From an uncultured Granulosicoccaceae bacterium (GTDB lineage: Bacteria; Pseudomonadota; Gammaproteobacteria; Granulosicoccales; Granulosicoccaceae), in contig CALLBO010000073.1 of NCBI GenBank assembly GCA_937998875.1, forward strand, positions 1 through 44,060: a stretch of DNA of 44,060 nt, in the 5' to 3' direction. The notes under the pieces were generated by a model. The model did not search any database and was not told the DNA's origin. It saw nothing but the letters and a program-made list of their open reading frames with translations. Of the stretch, positions 18,717 through 28,105 are shown piece after piece. A program made the position numbers and the translations under genes. Numbering within the stretch: position 1 is the first letter of the stretch; each line of letters opens with the position of its first letter.

Positions 18717-21440
18717 ATGGCAGATGTTACCGTCAAGCAGCTCGCTGACACGGTGGGAACGCCGGTCGAGAAACTGCTCCTGCAACTAAAGGATGCGGGA
18801 GTTGATAAAAGCGCCGCCGAAGACACCATAGACGCAGCTGAAAAATCGCAGCTGTTAACTTTTCTACGCCAGTCTCAGGGTGTCGAAAAGAAAACTGCGG
18901 GCGCCAGCAAGATCACACTGACGCGTAAGAAGCGCGGCGAAATCAAGCTGGGTGGGCCGGGCAAGAAAGCGGTAACTGTCGAGACTCGTGGCAAAAGAAC
19001 TTATGCCAAGCGTGATGATGCCGCTCGCGAAGAGATGATTCGTCAGGCTGCGTTGCGGCAGCAGCAGGCTGAAAAAGAGGATGTTAACCGCGAGCAGGAT
19101 GCGGCACGAAATGAAGAGCGCGACAAAGGGCTCGAAGAAGAAAGAATTAAGCGTGAAGCGGAAGAGGCTGTCACCTCGGAAGCTGATCGGGTAAAAGCTG
19201 AAGAAGAAGCAGCTGAAGCTGCGCGTATCGCTGAAGAACAGGCGCGCGAAGAGGCAGAGAAAGCCAGGATTGAAGCTGAAGCGGCAGCCCGTGATGCAGT
19301 AGCGGCAGCAGCACTTGCAGAACTCACTCTCAGTGTTGAAGAGGCGGGTAAGGCAAAAGAGCGCGCAGCCCAGGCCGCCGCTGAGGCAGAACTTTTAAGA
19401 CAGCAGGAAGCGCAGCGCCGAGCTGCTGGTGGTGCCGGTCGCGACAGGAAAGGTCGCGGTGCACCCGCTGATCCGAATGTCGTCAACATGCCACCGCCTG
19501 AAAATGGCAAGCCGGGGCGTCGTGGCCGTGGTGGCAAGTCTGGTGGTGGTCGTAAAGAGCTTAGAGTTTCAGGAGGGCGTGGTGGCAAGCGCGAAAAGCG
19601 CAGTCGTCGCGAGAGTTATCAGCCGATTGAGTCGAAGCATGGTTTTGCCAAGCCGACAGCACCGGTTATCCATGACGTTGAAGTACCAGAGACGATCACC
19701 GTTGCCGAGCTTGGTAACCGTATGGCGGTTAAAGCCGGTGAGGTGATCAAGACCATGATGGGCATGGGCGTTATGGCAACCATCAATCAGGTGCTTGATC
19801 AGGATACCGCTGTTCTGGTTGTCGAGGAGATGGGACATAACGCCATCACTACCTCGGCCGACGATCTTGAGCTTGAGTTGCAGCAACGATTGATGGCGGC
19901 AGCACAAGGTGATGATGTAGCAGAGGAACTCACAGTAAGACCACCGGTTGTCACGGTAATGGGCCACGTAGATCACGGTAAGACGTCTCTGCTCGATTAT
20001 ATAAGGTCTAGCCGTGTTGCAGCTGGTGAGTCTGGTGGTATTACACAGCACATCGGGGCGTATAGCGTTGAACACGACAAAGGCTCGATTACCTTCCTTG
20101 ATACACCGGGCCACGCAGCGTTCAGCTCGATGCGAGCACGTGGTGCGCAGGCAACGGACATCGTTGTACTCGTAGTTGCGGCCGATGATGGTGCTATGCC
20201 ACAAACCATTGAAGCAGTGCAGCATTCACGTGCGGCAGAGGTGCCGATCATTGTTGCAGTCAACAAAATGGATAAAGAAGACGCTGACCCTGAAAAGGTA
20301 AAGAACGACTTGTCTAAACATGAAGTCATCTCCGAGGAGTGGGGTGGCGATGTGATGTTCATTCCGGTCTCTGCGATCACCGGACAAGGTATCGATGATC
20401 TACTCGATGCATTGCTACTTCAGTCTGAGTTGTTAGAGCTTAACGTACGCGGTGACGGTCCGGCCCAGGGGGTTGTTATTGAAGCAACACTGGACAAAGG
20501 GCGTGGCCCGGTTGCAACTGTTCTCGTACAGGCTGGTGAACTGAAACGTGGCGACATCATGGTCACCGGTAAAGAGTTCGGTCGTGTGCGGGCAATGTTT
20601 AACGACAAAGGGGAGTCTGTCGAAACAGCAGGTCCATCAACACCGGTTCAGGTGTTGGGCTTGTCGAACACACCGGATGCCGGTGAAGAGATGCTGGTAT
20701 CTAAAGATGAGCGCGGTGCGCGTGAGCTTGCAGACCTCAGGAATGATAAATCACGGGATGCCAGGCTTGCCGAACGTAAACCTGCCAAGCTTGAAGACGT
20801 GTTCTCTCAGGTAAAAAGCGGTGATCACAATACCTTGAACCTTGTAGTTAAGACGGATGTTCAGGGCAGCTTTGAAGCACTGCGGGATGCACTGGAAAAT
20901 TTCTCCACTGATGAAGTCTTTATTAGAGTCATCGGCGGGGGTGTTGGTGGTATCACTGAGTCTGATGCGCAGCTCGCTTCTGCCTCAAATGCTGTGATGA
21001 TTGGGTTTAACGTGCGTGCTGACAATGCTGCGCGCAGAATCATTCAGGAACAGGATATCGAGCTTCACTACGACAGTGTTATTTATGAAGTGCTGGATCG
21101 AGTCAAGGCTGCTGCCGGCTTGATGCTGGCACCGGATATTGTCGAGAATATTATAGGCCTTGCGCAAGTTCAGGATGTATTTCGTTCACCGAAGTTCGGT
21201 CATGTTGCCGGTTGTATGGTGGTGGACGGCGTTGTGCGAAAGGATGAACCGATTCGCGTTCTGCGGGATAACATTGTTATCTTTGAAGGCGAGCTTGAAT
21301 CCCTGCGTCGTTTCAAAGATGACGTCAACGAAGTTCGTATGGGTACTGAGTGTGGTATCGGTGTAAAGAACTACACCGACATCAAAGCCGGTGATCAGAT
21401 TGAAGTCTTTGAACGCAAGGAAGTTGCGCGGACGCTTTAA
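18717..21440 (+). CDS. infB: Translation initiation factor IF-2
   Basis: GTPase that positions initiator tRNA on the 30S subunit and promotes subunit joining. The IF2 N-terminal fold (about 1-55) is followed by a long charged Ala/Glu/Arg/Lys-rich coil (about 90-300), then the G domain: P-loop GHVDHGKT at 416-423, DTPGH at 462-466, NKMD at 516-519. Domains II-IV follow and end in the fMet-tRNA-binding C-terminal barrel. At 907 aa it is like E. coli IF2-alpha (890). Shorter isoforms from internal starts are known in E. coli; I did not locate such starts here. Confidence 0.97.
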   Translation: MADVTVKQLADTVGTPVEKLLLQLKDAGVDKSAAEDTIDAAEKSQLLTFLRQSQGVEKKTAGASKITLTRKKRGEIKLGGPGKKAVTVETRGKRTYAKRDDAAREEMIRQAALRQQQAEKEDVNREQDAARNEERDKGLEEERIKREAEEAVTSEADRVKAEEEAAEAARIAEEQAREEAEKARIEAEAAARDAVAAAALAELTLSVEEAGKAKERAAQAAAEAELLRQQEAQRRAAGGAGRDRKGRGAPADPNVVNMPPPENGKPGRRGRGGKSGGGRKELRVSGGRGGKREKRSRRESYQPIESKHGFAKPTAPVIHDVEVPETITVAELGNRMAVKAGEVIKTMMGMGVMATINQVLDQDTAVLVVEEMGHNAITTSADDLELELQQRLMAAAQGDDVAEELTVRPPVVTVMGHVDHGKTSLLDYIRSSRVAAGESGGITQHIGAYSVEHDKGSITFLDTPGHAAFSSMRARGAQATDIVVLVVAADDGAMPQTIEAVQHSRAAEVPIIVAVNKMDKEDADPEKVKNDLSKHEVISEEWGGDVMFIPVSAITGQGIDDLLDALLLQSELLELNVRGDGPAQGVVIEATLDKGRGPVATVLVQAGELKRGDIMVTGKEFGRVRAMFNDKGESVETAGPSTPVQVLGLSNTPDAGEEMLVSKDERGARELADLRNDKSRDARLAERKPAKLEDVFSQVKSGDHNTLNLVVKTDVQGSFEALRDALENFSTDEVFIRVIGGGVGGITESDAQLASASNAVMIGFNVRADNAARRIIQEQDIELHYDSVIYEVLDRVKAAAGLMLAPDIVENIIGLAQVQDVFRSPKFGHVAGCMVVDGVVRKDEPIRVLRDNIVIFEGELESLRRFKDDVNEVRMGTECGIGVKNYTDIKAGDQIEVFERKEVARTL

Positions 21441-21446
21441 CACGCT

Positions 21447-21890
21447 ATGGCTAAAGATTATCCGCGCAGCTACCGGGTGGCAGATCAGATACAACGTGAG
21501 TTGTCTGATCTGATAAAACACGAACTTAAAGATCCGCGTGTACCTGCGATGGTGACGATAGCGGGCGTTGAAGTGAGTAAAGACCTGTCCAGCGCCAAGG
21601 TTTACGTATCAGCGATTACCCTGGAAACTGAAACCGCAGCAGGTGAAGGGGTTGAGAAGCAGAAGGACCTGGTCGACGCATTGAATCAAGGTGGCGGGTA
21701 TCTTAGAAAGTTGCTTGGCGGCAGAATGCGATTGCGCGTAGTGCCCGCGTTAAAGTTTTTCTATGATGAAGTGCAACAGACAGGCTCGATACTGTCTGGT
21801 CTTATAGACGATGCGGTTGCAACCAATACAACAGATGCTGATGAAGAAACGCAGTCTGTCGACAACAGCAGCGTGTGGAATAAGCACTAA
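21447..21890 (+). CDS. rbfA: 30S ribosome-binding factor RbfA
   Basis: Cold-shock-associated assembly factor for 16S rRNA 5'-end maturation. The KH-like fold is recognised by RVADQIQRELSDLI, LKDPRV, SSAKVYVS and the C-terminal LRVVPALKFFYDE. It is 147 aa; the last 25 or so residues are acidic/polar and variable in the family. It starts 6 bases after infB, and its stop overlaps the truB start (TAATG). Confidence 0.95.
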   Translation: MAKDYPRSYRVADQIQRELSDLIKHELKDPRVPAMVTIAGVEVSKDLSSAKVYVSAITLETETAAGEGVEKQKDLVDALNQGGGYLRKLLGGRMRLRVVPALKFFYDEVQQTGSILSGLIDDAVATNTTDADEETQSVDNSSVWNKH

Positions 21891-22819
21891 TGCGTGCGTT
21901 GAATGGAGTGTTGCTGCTGGATAAGCCTCCGGGTGTGACATCAAATGGTGTGTTGCAAAAAGTTCGTAAGCTATACAACGCTAAAAAAGCCGGGCATACC
22001 GGGAGTCTTGATCCGTCCGCCACAGGCATGTTGCCGGTCTGCTTTGGTGAAGCAACCAAGCTGTGTGGCTATATGCTCGATGCGGAAAAAACCTATCGCG
22101 TTTCTGCGTTGCTTGGTGTAACGACAGATACCGAGGATGCCGACGGCGAAGTCTTGCAAACTCGACAAGTACCGGAAATAACAGAGCAACAGATGATAGA
22201 TGCGGTGGCTTCCTTTAAAGGGCAGCAATTGCAGCGTCCGCCGATCTACTCGGCGATCAAGAAACAGGGCGTGCGAGCTTATAAGCTCGCTCGAGAAGGC
22301 AGGGAGGTAGAGCTTGAGCCGCGGTTAATCAACGTGGTCGAGGCGACCTTGACAGAGTTCAGCGGCACCACTTTCTCACTGGAGCTACGGGTTTCCAAAG
22401 GGACTTATATTCGCTCGATTGTGCGGGATATTGGTGAGCATTTTGGTTGTGGCGCGCATGTGACAAATTTGCGTCGACTCGCCGTATCGCCCTTCGACGG
22501 CAATGCCATGTTCAGCCTTGAGGATATTCAGGCGGCTGGAAACGCCGATGAATTTCTACTCGCGGTGGATCAGGTGATAGCCGACTGGCGCTCGATTGCC
22601 ATTGATGGAGACATCGCTTTCCGGTTCAGGAATGGATCGAAGCCGGAATACAACGCAATTGAAGCAAATAGTGCTGATGAGCTGTTCAGAGTCTATAATG
22701 CTGATAATCAGTTCCTGGGTCTTGGCAAAGTTGCCAATGGCCGGCTTGAGACGGTTCGCCTTATCGGTGGCCAGATTGACAACCAGACCGACAACCATGT
22801 TAGCGGCCAGGTGCAATGA
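21890..22819 (+). CDS. truB: tRNA pseudouridine(55) synthase TruB
   Basis: Forms the conserved pseudouridine 55 in the T loop of tRNAs. The catalytic aspartate is Asp41 in [14 protein letters not shown]; the KTYR motif follows at about 65-68 and the family motif SKGTYIRSI at about 165-173. At 309 aa it has a normal size with a C-terminal PUA-like part. The start overlaps the rbfA stop by one base, indicating coupling. Confidence 0.96.
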   Translation: MRALNGVLLLDKPPGVTSNGVLQKVRKLYNAKKAGHTGSLDPSATGMLPVCFGEATKLCGYMLDAEKTYRVSALLGVTTDTEDADGEVLQTRQVPEITEQQMIDAVASFKGQQLQRPPIYSAIKKQGVRAYKLAREGREVELEPRLINVVEATLTEFSGTTFSLELRVSKGTYIRSIVRDIGEHFGCGAHVTNLRRLAVSPFDGNAMFSLEDIQAAGNADEFLLAVDQVIADWRSIAIDGDIAFRFRNGSKPEYNAIEANSADELFRVYNADNQFLGLGKVANGRLETVRLIGGQIDNQTDNHVSGQVQ

Positions 22820-22834
22820 CAAAATTTTTAACCG

Positions 22835-22851
22835 CGAAAACCGGATTTTCG
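22835..22851 (+). other. Small hairpin in the truB-rpsO spacer
   Basis: CGAAAA, loop CCGGA, TTTTCG form a 6-bp stem in the untranslated region before rpsO. In E. coli the rpsO leader is folded and bound by S15 for translational autocontrol. Whether this hairpin has that role cannot be told from sequence. Confidence 0.3.
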
Positions 22852-22895
22852 GCTCGTTCGCATTTTCTACTCTCACCACAATAGTTGGAGAAACC

Positions 22896-23168
22896 ATGGG
22901 TTGTTTAAGCGCCGATCAAACGGCGGAGATTATCAACGAACATAAGCGCGACTCTTCGGACACGGGGTCACCAGAAGTTCAAGTAGCCTTGTTGTCCGCG
23001 AGAATCACACATTTGACGGAACACTTTAAAGCACATAAACACGATCACCATTCCAGACGTGGATTGCTGCGCATGGTCAATCAGCGCCGCAAGCTGCTCG
23101 ACTACCTGAAGCGCAAAGATCAAAGCCGTTATCAGGACCTTATTGCGAAACTAGGCTTACGCCGTTAG
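22896..23168 (+). CDS. rpsO: 30S ribosomal protein S15
   Basis: Primary 16S-rRNA-binding protein of the 30S platform. At 90 aa it matches the family (89). Signatures include [16 protein letters not shown] and [16 protein letters not shown], followed by RRKLLDYLK. The ATG at 22896 follows a good TTGGAG ribosome-binding site; the longer open frame reaching into truB is not real. It is followed by pnp, the classic rpsO-pnp pair. Confidence 0.97.
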   Translation: MGCLSADQTAEIINEHKRDSSDTGSPEVQVALLSARITHLTEHFKAHKHDHHSRRGLLRMVNQRRKLLDYLKRKDQSRYQDLIAKLGLRR

Positions 23169-23185
23169 ACGCGCTTCCACGATTA

Positions 23186-23202
23186 ATGACTGAATCAGTC
23201 AT
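23186..23202 (+). other. Perfect small palindrome in the pnp leader
   Basis: ATGACTGAATCAGTCAT: two perfectly complementary 8-base arms around one base, 16 bases before the pnp GTG. It would fold into a tiny hairpin in RNA or act as a symmetric DNA site. E. coli controls pnp through a larger RNase III-cleaved leader hairpin; equivalence here is not shown. Confidence 0.4.
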
Positions 23203-23218
23203 CACCTAAGGAATTCAA

Positions 23219-25339
23219 GTGAATCCAGTAATCAAAAAGTTTCAGTATGGCGGCCACGAGGTCACCATGGAGATAGGGGAGATTGCACGTCAAACTTCCG
23301 CTGCTATCAAAATTAGTATCGGTGATACCATGGTGTTGGTTTCTGCCGTTGGCAAGAAAGACATGAAGCCGGGGCAGGATTTTTTCCCCCTGACTGTCAA
23401 CTACCAAGAGCGCACTTACGCTGCCGGTAAAATTCCCGGTGGGTTCTTTAAGCGCGAAGGTCGGCCCAGTGAGAGTGAAACACTGGTTTGTCGTTTGATC
23501 GATCGACCAATTCGTCCTCTGTTCCCGAAAGGGTTTAAAAACGAAGTTCAGATCATCCCGACAGTGATGTCACTTGATCCTGAAATTCAGGCAGACATAG
23601 TCTCTATACTCGGTGCTTCCGCTGCATTAGCTTGCTCGGGTATGCCTTTCATGGGGCCAATTGGTGCAGCACGCGTTGGTTATATCAATGGCTCATATGT
23701 ACTTAACCCGACTAAAACCCAAATTGATGAAGAGTCACAACTTGATCTGGTTGTTGCCGGTACTGAAAACGCGGTATTGATGGTTGAGTCTGAAGCTGAC
23801 ACGCTCTCTGAAGAAGTGATGCTTGGTGCTGTTGTCTATGGACACGAACAGATGCAGGTTGCCATCAAGGCGATTATGGAACTTGCTGCTGAAGTTGGTG
23901 CTGCACCGTGGGATTGGACTGCTCCTGAAAAAGACGAATCGCTTGCCAGCAAGGTTGCAGCACAAGCAGAAGCAGGCCTGAGTGAAGCGTATAGCACTGC
24001 AGATAAAATGGAGCGTCAGGATAAAGTATCTGCCGTTAAAGACGCAGCAGTTGCAGCGCTGGTTACCGAAGATGAAAATTCACCATCGGCTGCAGACGTC
24101 AAAGGGGCTGTGGCATCACTTGAAAAGTCACTTGTTCGTGGTCGTATTCTTTCAGGCGAAAGACGTATCGATGGCCGTGATACCAGAACGGTTCGCCCGA
24201 TCACAGTTAAGACTGGCATACTTCCTCGCGTTCATGGTTCTGCACTTTTTACACGTGGTGAAACGCAGGCGATTGTCGCAGTAACACTGGGTACAACCCG
24301 TGATGCACAGATTATTGATGCGATCGACGGCGAGCGCAGAGACGCATTCATGCTGCACTACAATTTTCCTCCATATTGTGTTGGTGAAACCGGTTTTGTC
24401 GGCTCACCCAAGCGTCGTGAAATCGGTCACGGTAAGCTTGCCAAGCGCGGTGTGCAGGCAGTGATGCCGGATGAAGAAAGCTTCCCGTACACAGTACGTG
24501 TAGTTTCGGAAATCACTGAGTCAAACGGTTCAAGCTCTATGGCCAGTGTCTGTGGTTCAAGCCTTGCGATGATGGATGCCGGTGTACCGCTGACTGCACC
24601 TGTCGCAGGAATCGCAATGGGTCTGATCAAAGAAGATAATCGCTTTGCTGTATTAAGCGACATTCTGGGCGATGAAGACCATCTCGGTGACATGGATTTC
24701 AAAGTAGCTGGTTCAGAAAATGGTGTTACTGCATTGCAGATGGACATCAAGATCGACGGCATCACTGCAGAAATTATGGAAGCGGCGCTTGAGCAGGCCA
24801 AAGAAGGTCGTCTCTTTATACTTGGTGAGATGAACAAGGTACTTGGCTCACCGCGTGAGGAGTTGTCTGAGCATGCTCCACGATTTATCACCGTTAAAAT
24901 CCACCCTGAAAAGATTGCAGCGGTTATCGGTAAAGGTGGCGCTGTTATCCGTGCTCTGACCGAAGAGACTGGCGCGACTATCGATATCGGTGATGATGGT
25001 GTAATAAAGATTGCTTCAAGTGATCGGGTAGCAGGTGAAGAGGCCAAGCGACGCATTGAGCAGATCACTGCGGATGTGGAAGTTGGCACCATCTACGAAG
25101 GTAAGGTCCAGAAGATTATGGACTTCGGTGCTTTTGTTAATATCCTGCCAGGCAAAGATGGTCTGGTGCATATCTCGCAAATCTCTGAAAATCGCGTCCA
25201 GAACGTAGCTGACGAGTTAAGCGAAGGTCAGACTGTAAGAGTGAAGGTGCTTGAGGTCGATAAGCAGGGTCGCATTAGACTCAGCATGAAAGCTGTTGCT
25301 TCCGAAGGTGAAGCGGCTCCTGCACCTGAAGCAACGTAA
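23219..25339 (+). CDS. pnp: Polyribonucleotide nucleotidyltransferase (PNPase)
   Basis: Phosphorolytic 3'-5' exoribonuclease and degradosome partner. Domain order: two RNase PH-like domains (about 1-210 and 310-545) separated by an all-helical linker, a KH domain (about 555-612, with [11 protein letters not shown]) and a C-terminal S1 domain (about 620-690, [20 protein letters not shown]). At 706 aa it matches E. coli (711). The start is GTG at 23219 with AAGGA upstream. The gene ends in a strong terminator. Confidence 0.97.
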   Translation: MNPVIKKFQYGGHEVTMEIGEIARQTSAAIKISIGDTMVLVSAVGKKDMKPGQDFFPLTVNYQERTYAAGKIPGGFFKREGRPSESETLVCRLIDRPIRPLFPKGFKNEVQIIPTVMSLDPEIQADIVSILGASAALACSGMPFMGPIGAARVGYINGSYVLNPTKTQIDEESQLDLVVAGTENAVLMVESEADTLSEEVMLGAVVYGHEQMQVAIKAIMELAAEVGAAPWDWTAPEKDESLASKVAAQAEAGLSEAYSTADKMERQDKVSAVKDAAVAALVTEDENSPSAADVKGAVASLEKSLVRGRILSGERRIDGRDTRTVRPITVKTGILPRVHGSALFTRGETQAIVAVTLGTTRDAQIIDAIDGERRDAFMLHYNFPPYCVGETGFVGSPKRREIGHGKLAKRGVQAVMPDEESFPYTVRVVSEITESNGSSSMASVCGSSLAMMDAGVPLTAPVAGIAMGLIKEDNRFAVLSDILGDEDHLGDMDFKVAGSENGVTALQMDIKIDGITAEIMEAALEQAKEGRLFILGEMNKVLGSPREELSEHAPRFITVKIHPEKIAAVIGKGGAVIRALTEETGATIDIGDDGVIKIASSDRVAGEEAKRRIEQITADVEVGTIYEGKVQKIMDFGAFVNILPGKDGLVHISQISENRVQNVADELSEGQTVRVKVLEVDKQGRIRLSMKAVASEGEAAPAPEAT

Positions 25340-25361
25340 TTGCTGTAGCGGTAATAAGCGT

Positions 25362-25391
25362 AAAACGGGCTGTTTAACAGCCCGTTTTTTT
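25362..25391 (+). terminator. Intrinsic terminator after pnp
   Basis: AAAACGGGCTG, loop TTTAA, CAGCCCGTTTTTTT: an 8-bp GC-rich stem with flanking A/T pairing and a seven-base T-run, 22 bases after the pnp stop. It closes the nusA-infB-pnp block. Confidence 0.93.
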
Positions 25392-25493
25392 GTCAGCTGC
25401 GCAAACACCGACGAGAGAATTATTCCGCTGCTTAGTCGTAAAATGAATGATGCAGGGTGATTTAACATCCTGGAGATTCTATCTGCCTCCACA

Positions 25494-25970
25494 ATGAGCC
25501 TTCCGGAAAATAACCCTCACGAACACTTTATGCGAGAGTGCTTAAAACTCGCTAAGAATGCCTCGGACGCAGGCGAAGTCCCCGTCGGTGCAATAGTAGT
25601 ACGCGAAGACAGAATAATCGCGAAAGCAAGCAATGCTCAAATTTCAGAGTGTGATCCAACAGCGCATGCAGAAGTGCTGGCACTACGGGCAGCGGCACTT
25701 TCCACCGACAACTACCGGCTACCCGGTTGTACGCTTTACAGTACCGTCGAACCCTGTTTGATGTGTGCCGGTGCATTGCTGCACGCCAGAGTCCAGCGTG
25801 TTGTCTTTGGTGCGGCCGAGCCGCGCGCCGGTGCAGTTGGCGGCCAGATAAACTACTTCGCCGCTATGAGCCACGTTCATAAACTCGAAATTGTGGGTGG
25901 GGTACTCGAAGCAGAGTGCAGGCTGATTATTCAGGACTTCTTCAGGGCTCGTCGCTCGCTATCACAATAA
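25494..25970 (+). CDS. tadA: tRNA-specific adenosine deaminase
   Basis: Zinc enzyme that deaminates A34 to inosine in tRNA-Arg(ACG). The cytidine-deaminase motifs are HAE at 58-60 (His58 zinc ligand, Glu60 proton shuttle) and PCLMC with Cys88 and Cys91. GEVPVGAIVV near residue 27 is the family N-terminal strand. At 158 aa it has normal size. It is separated from pnp by a terminator and lies alone. Confidence 0.95.
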   Translation: MSLPENNPHEHFMRECLKLAKNASDAGEVPVGAIVVREDRIIAKASNAQISECDPTAHAEVLALRAAALSTDNYRLPGCTLYSTVEPCLMCAGALLHARVQRVVFGAAEPRAGAVGGQINYFAAMSHVHKLEIVGGVLEAECRLIIQDFFRARRSLSQ

Positions 25971-26189
25971 CCTCGTCCCTGGTGCCGGCGAGTGCGGTGC
26001 AGCGGTGATGGTTAGGTGACTATCAATCCTGCCAAGTAATGGGCCGAATATTGCCTCAAGAGTTGCCACTAGTTGGCGGTAAGCTATTGAAATACAGATG
26101 ATTCGCACTTCAGTTGTTGCCATTCAGGCGAGTGGTGTTCTGTATTTTGGTAAAGAATATGGTGATGTTGTCGCTAGCTGAAAACACAC

Positions 26190-26220
26190 GAGTTATCCCG
26201 ATATTGGTTACGGATAACTC
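26190..26220 (+). promoter_or_regulatory. Inverted repeat before the STAS gene
   Basis: GAGTTATCC at 26190-26198 and GGATAACTC at 26212-26220 are perfect 9-base inverted arms around a 13-base spacer, lying just upstream of the STAS gene. It could be an operator or an mRNA hairpin next to the translation start. There is no T-run, so it is not a terminator. Confidence 0.5.
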
Positions 26221-26241
26221 CCAATAATGAGGTATGGCATT

Positions 26242-26547
26242 GTGAGCGTGATATCGGAACAATCCAATAATGGCGACGAGGTTACAGTATCTGTTGCAGG
26301 TCGGTTTGATTACCGAATATACGATAGCTTCAAAGCCTCGTTTCACGATATTGATGAGTCCCGCAAAGCAGTAAACGTTGATCTGAGTAAAACTGATTAC
26401 ATGGATAGTAGTGCGCTTGGTATGTTGCTGATGATGCGGGAGCATTTGGGGCGAGCTGTAAAAATATGCCTTGTAAATCCAACTCCGGATGTTATGCGGG
26501 TACTTACTATCGCAAATTTCGATAAGCTTTTTTCGATACGACAGTAA
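26242..26547 (+). CDS. STAS-domain anti-sigma-factor antagonist-like protein
   Basis: Single STAS domain (101 aa) of the SpoIIAA/RsbV type, which binds an anti-sigma kinase in its unphosphorylated state. The phosphorylation loop is MDSSALGMLLMM, with Ser57 as the likely acceptor. The start is a choice: GTG at 26242 has GAGG nine bases upstream and begins right before the domain, whereas the in-frame ATG at 26227 (106 aa) has no ribosome-binding site and abuts an inverted repeat. The HATPase gene 76 bases downstream is the natural kinase partner. The sigma factor or other target is not in the window. Confidence 0.85.
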   Translation: MSVISEQSNNGDEVTVSVAGRFDYRIYDSFKASFHDIDESRKAVNVDLSKTDYMDSSALGMLLMMREHLGRAVKICLVNPTPDVMRVLTIANFDKLFSIRQ

Positions 26548-26623
26548 CTACGACCGCCACCCGAAAGCAATTAACAGCTCTTGTTAACCGATTGATCGCA
26601 TCTAATCAGGACATTCCTAAACC

Positions 26624-27157
26624 GTGCTAAGTACGGAAACCCAATTATATCACTGGCAGTTCGATCATCAGGAATTGGCGGATCCCGATTTGGCTGACAG
26701 GCTGATACTGTCTCTTTGTGATTCCTGCGGTATTGAATACCCGCATTTCAAGTTGCAGCTGCTAATCAGTGAACTAATGACCAATGCAATTGATCATGGT
26801 GTGCTTTCGCTGAAGTCACATGTTAAGGACAGCGATAACGGGTTTGAAGAGTATCTGATTGAACGTGCAAGACGTCTCAGAGAGTTTAGCGGCGGTAGTG
26901 TTTCTGTGACTGCTGAATGGGTTGGTCGCGGTCTTTTGAGAATCACGGTTGCTGACAGTGGCGAGGGCTTTGATTTTTCAGCCTGCCGCTATAGTTCTGA
27001 CCTGATTGACATTGAGGGCTCACCGAAGGTCCATGGCCGTGGTCTGGCTATAATAAAACGTCTGTGTAAGTCTGTTGTGCATCATGGACGCGGCAACTGT
27101 ATTGTGGTTGAGCTTGATGTATCGGCCACTGAGAGAGTGCTTACCGGGTCTAATTAA
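26624..27157 (+). CDS. HATPase-fold serine kinase / anti-sigma factor-like (RsbW type)
   Basis: Stand-alone GHKL ATPase domain of 177 aa, resembling RsbW/SpoIIAB-type kinases that phosphorylate STAS partners. ATP-binding motifs are in order: N box ELMTNAIDHG (Glu50, Asn54), G1 DSGEGF at 111-116, and G2 HGRGLAI at 138-144. A charged stretch at about 62-90, between the N box and the following strand, looks like an insertion. There are no membrane helices or receiver domains, so it is not a classical sensor kinase. The start is GTG at 26624, with AGGA 12 bases upstream. Confidence 0.85.
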   Translation: MLSTETQLYHWQFDHQELADPDLADRLILSLCDSCGIEYPHFKLQLLISELMTNAIDHGVLSLKSHVKDSDNGFEEYLIERARRLREFSGGSVSVTAEWVGRGLLRITVADSGEGFDFSACRYSSDLIDIEGSPKVHGRGLAIIKRLCKSVVHHGRGNCIVVELDVSATERVLTGSN

Positions 27158-27235
27158 CTATAGATATGCTCAGCGGCAACGTGATCAGGGAGTCTGTTGC
27201 TCGTATATCTGTTTAGTCGAGCTTACCTGTAGGGT

Positions 27236-27391
27236 GAATAAGTCTGTGCATCCACCAGTGTGCAGACATCTGACAGTTACTCACCCGATCATCTGGCGAT
27301 TTTATTCGCTGTAGCTATGTAGCTATGTAGCGTTCGTTGCGGTAGTGTGGTGGATGCGCTGTCGCTTATGCCCCCCTACGAAAATATGGCA
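27236..27391. repeat. Inverted-end repeat unit, copy 1
   Basis: First copy of a direct repeat. Inverted arms are ATAAGTCTGTGCATCCACCA (27238-27257) and TGGTGGATGCGCTGTCGC plus TTAT (27348-27369). The interior shares TCTGGCGATTTTAT and GTAGCGTTCGTTG with copy 2. The copy-1 interior also holds a short internal duplication of GTAGCTAT. The shared tail ACGAAAATATGGCA lies outside the arms. No coding potential is seen. Confidence 0.8.
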
Positions 27392-27401
27392 GCATTACTA
27401 T

Positions 27402-27549
27402 GGATAAGCCTGCGCATCCACCAATGTGCAGCACTTCAGTTCGTAATTTCCCGGTCAATCTGGCGATTTTATACGGTGTAACCACGTAGCGTTCGTTGTG
27501 GTAGGTTGGTGGATGTGCTGTCGCTTATGTCCCCAACGAAAATATGGCA
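27402..27549. repeat. Inverted-end repeat unit, copy 2
   Basis: Second copy, 10 bases after the first. Its arms are at 27404-27424 (ATAAGCCTGCGCATCCACCA) and 27505-27527 (TTGGTGGATGTGCTGTCGC, then TTAT), with the same interior blocks and the same tail. Differences from copy 1 are scattered substitutions and small indels, so the duplication is not recent or the copies arrived separately. The structure is MITE- or REP-like. Confidence 0.8.
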
Positions 27550-27604
27550 TCTACGTGTATTCCAGACAAACAGTCGTGTGGTTTTCCAGACCGGTCTTAT
27601 ACTG

Positions 27605-28069
27605 TTAATTGGTGGTGTCTACCGCGACTTCTACTGTAAGAGAAGAACCTTCCGTTCCAGTGACTATCAATTTTGTACCAGCCGGTGCATCTTGTCCGAT
27701 AAGTCGCCAGCGTGTGTCATCAATCCTGACACTGCCGACACCATTAACAATCGGCTCTTCAAGCGTAATTACTCTGCCTTTAATTGAATCACCACGTCGA
27801 TTAAGTGTTGGGTGTGAAGTGGTTGAGTCTGGCTTGTTTTTATAGAAGTGGCGCCCCGCAAGTGTTACAGCGACTGCCAGCAGAGCAAAGAGCGCTAGTT
27901 GTAGCTGCCAGCCCATTGTGGGTAGTAGCCAGGTAAGCAGGCCGGTAATGACAGCGGCTATAGCGGGCCACAACAGAAAGCTTGTCGGTGCAAACAGTTC
28001 AAATACAAACAACACGACACCAATAGTCAACCAGTGCCAGTGTGTCAGGTCCATGCTGAGAATTTCCAT
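27605..28069 (-). CDS. NfeD-family membrane protein
   Basis: Short NfeD (YbbK-type) partner of SPFH proteins. The 154 aa comprise three or so hydrophobic helices (about 12-70), a polar linker, and a C-terminal OB-fold domain (about 90-150, KGRVITLEEPIVNGVGSVRIDDTRW style). It lies 36 bases downstream of the SPFH gene in the same direction, the standard pairing. It lacks the N-terminal ClpP-like protease domain of long NfeD forms. Confidence 0.9.
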   Translation of the reverse strand: MEILSMDLTHWHWLTIGVVLFVFELFAPTSFLLWPAIAAVITGLLTWLLPTMGWQLQLALFALLAVAVTLAGRHFYKNKPDSTTSHPTLNRRGDSIKGRVITLEEPIVNGVGSVRIDDTRWRLIGQDAPAGTKLIVTGTEGSSLTVEVAVDTTN

Positions 28070-28105
28070 ACCGGGTGTTCTGCTTTGTTAGTAAAGTTGC
28101 TGCAC

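Larger units (their letters stand above)
27158..27604. other. Gene-free spacer holding a duplicated element
   Basis: No supported gene occurs between the HATPase gene and the end of nfeD. The spacer is mostly occupied by two tandem copies of a ~150-base unit (listed separately). Small open frames here run through the repeats and carry no recognisable protein features. Confidence 0.7.

Noticed and set aside
19043..19588. 181-aa minus-strand frame opposite infB
   Set aside because: It mirrors the repetitive Ala/Glu/Arg coil of IF-2; the Ser/Ala/Arg repeats are an antisense artefact.
22596..22895. Long N-terminal extension of S15
   Set aside because: The frame overlaps truB; S15 homology and the TTGGAG site point to the ATG at 22896.
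24427..25092. 221-aa minus-strand frame opposite pnp
   Set aside because: It is antisense to the conserved second RNase PH and KH domains of PNPase, with Ser/Ile/Pro-biased composition and no domain.
27236..27549. CRISPR-like array
   Set aside because: Only two units of about 150 bases with internal similarity throughout; there are no short identical repeats with unique spacers and no cas genes.
27506..27845. Small plus-strand frames overlapping the repeat and the nfeD 3' end
   Set aside because: They run through the non-coding repeat or antisense to NfeD and carry no protein features or ribosome-binding sites.
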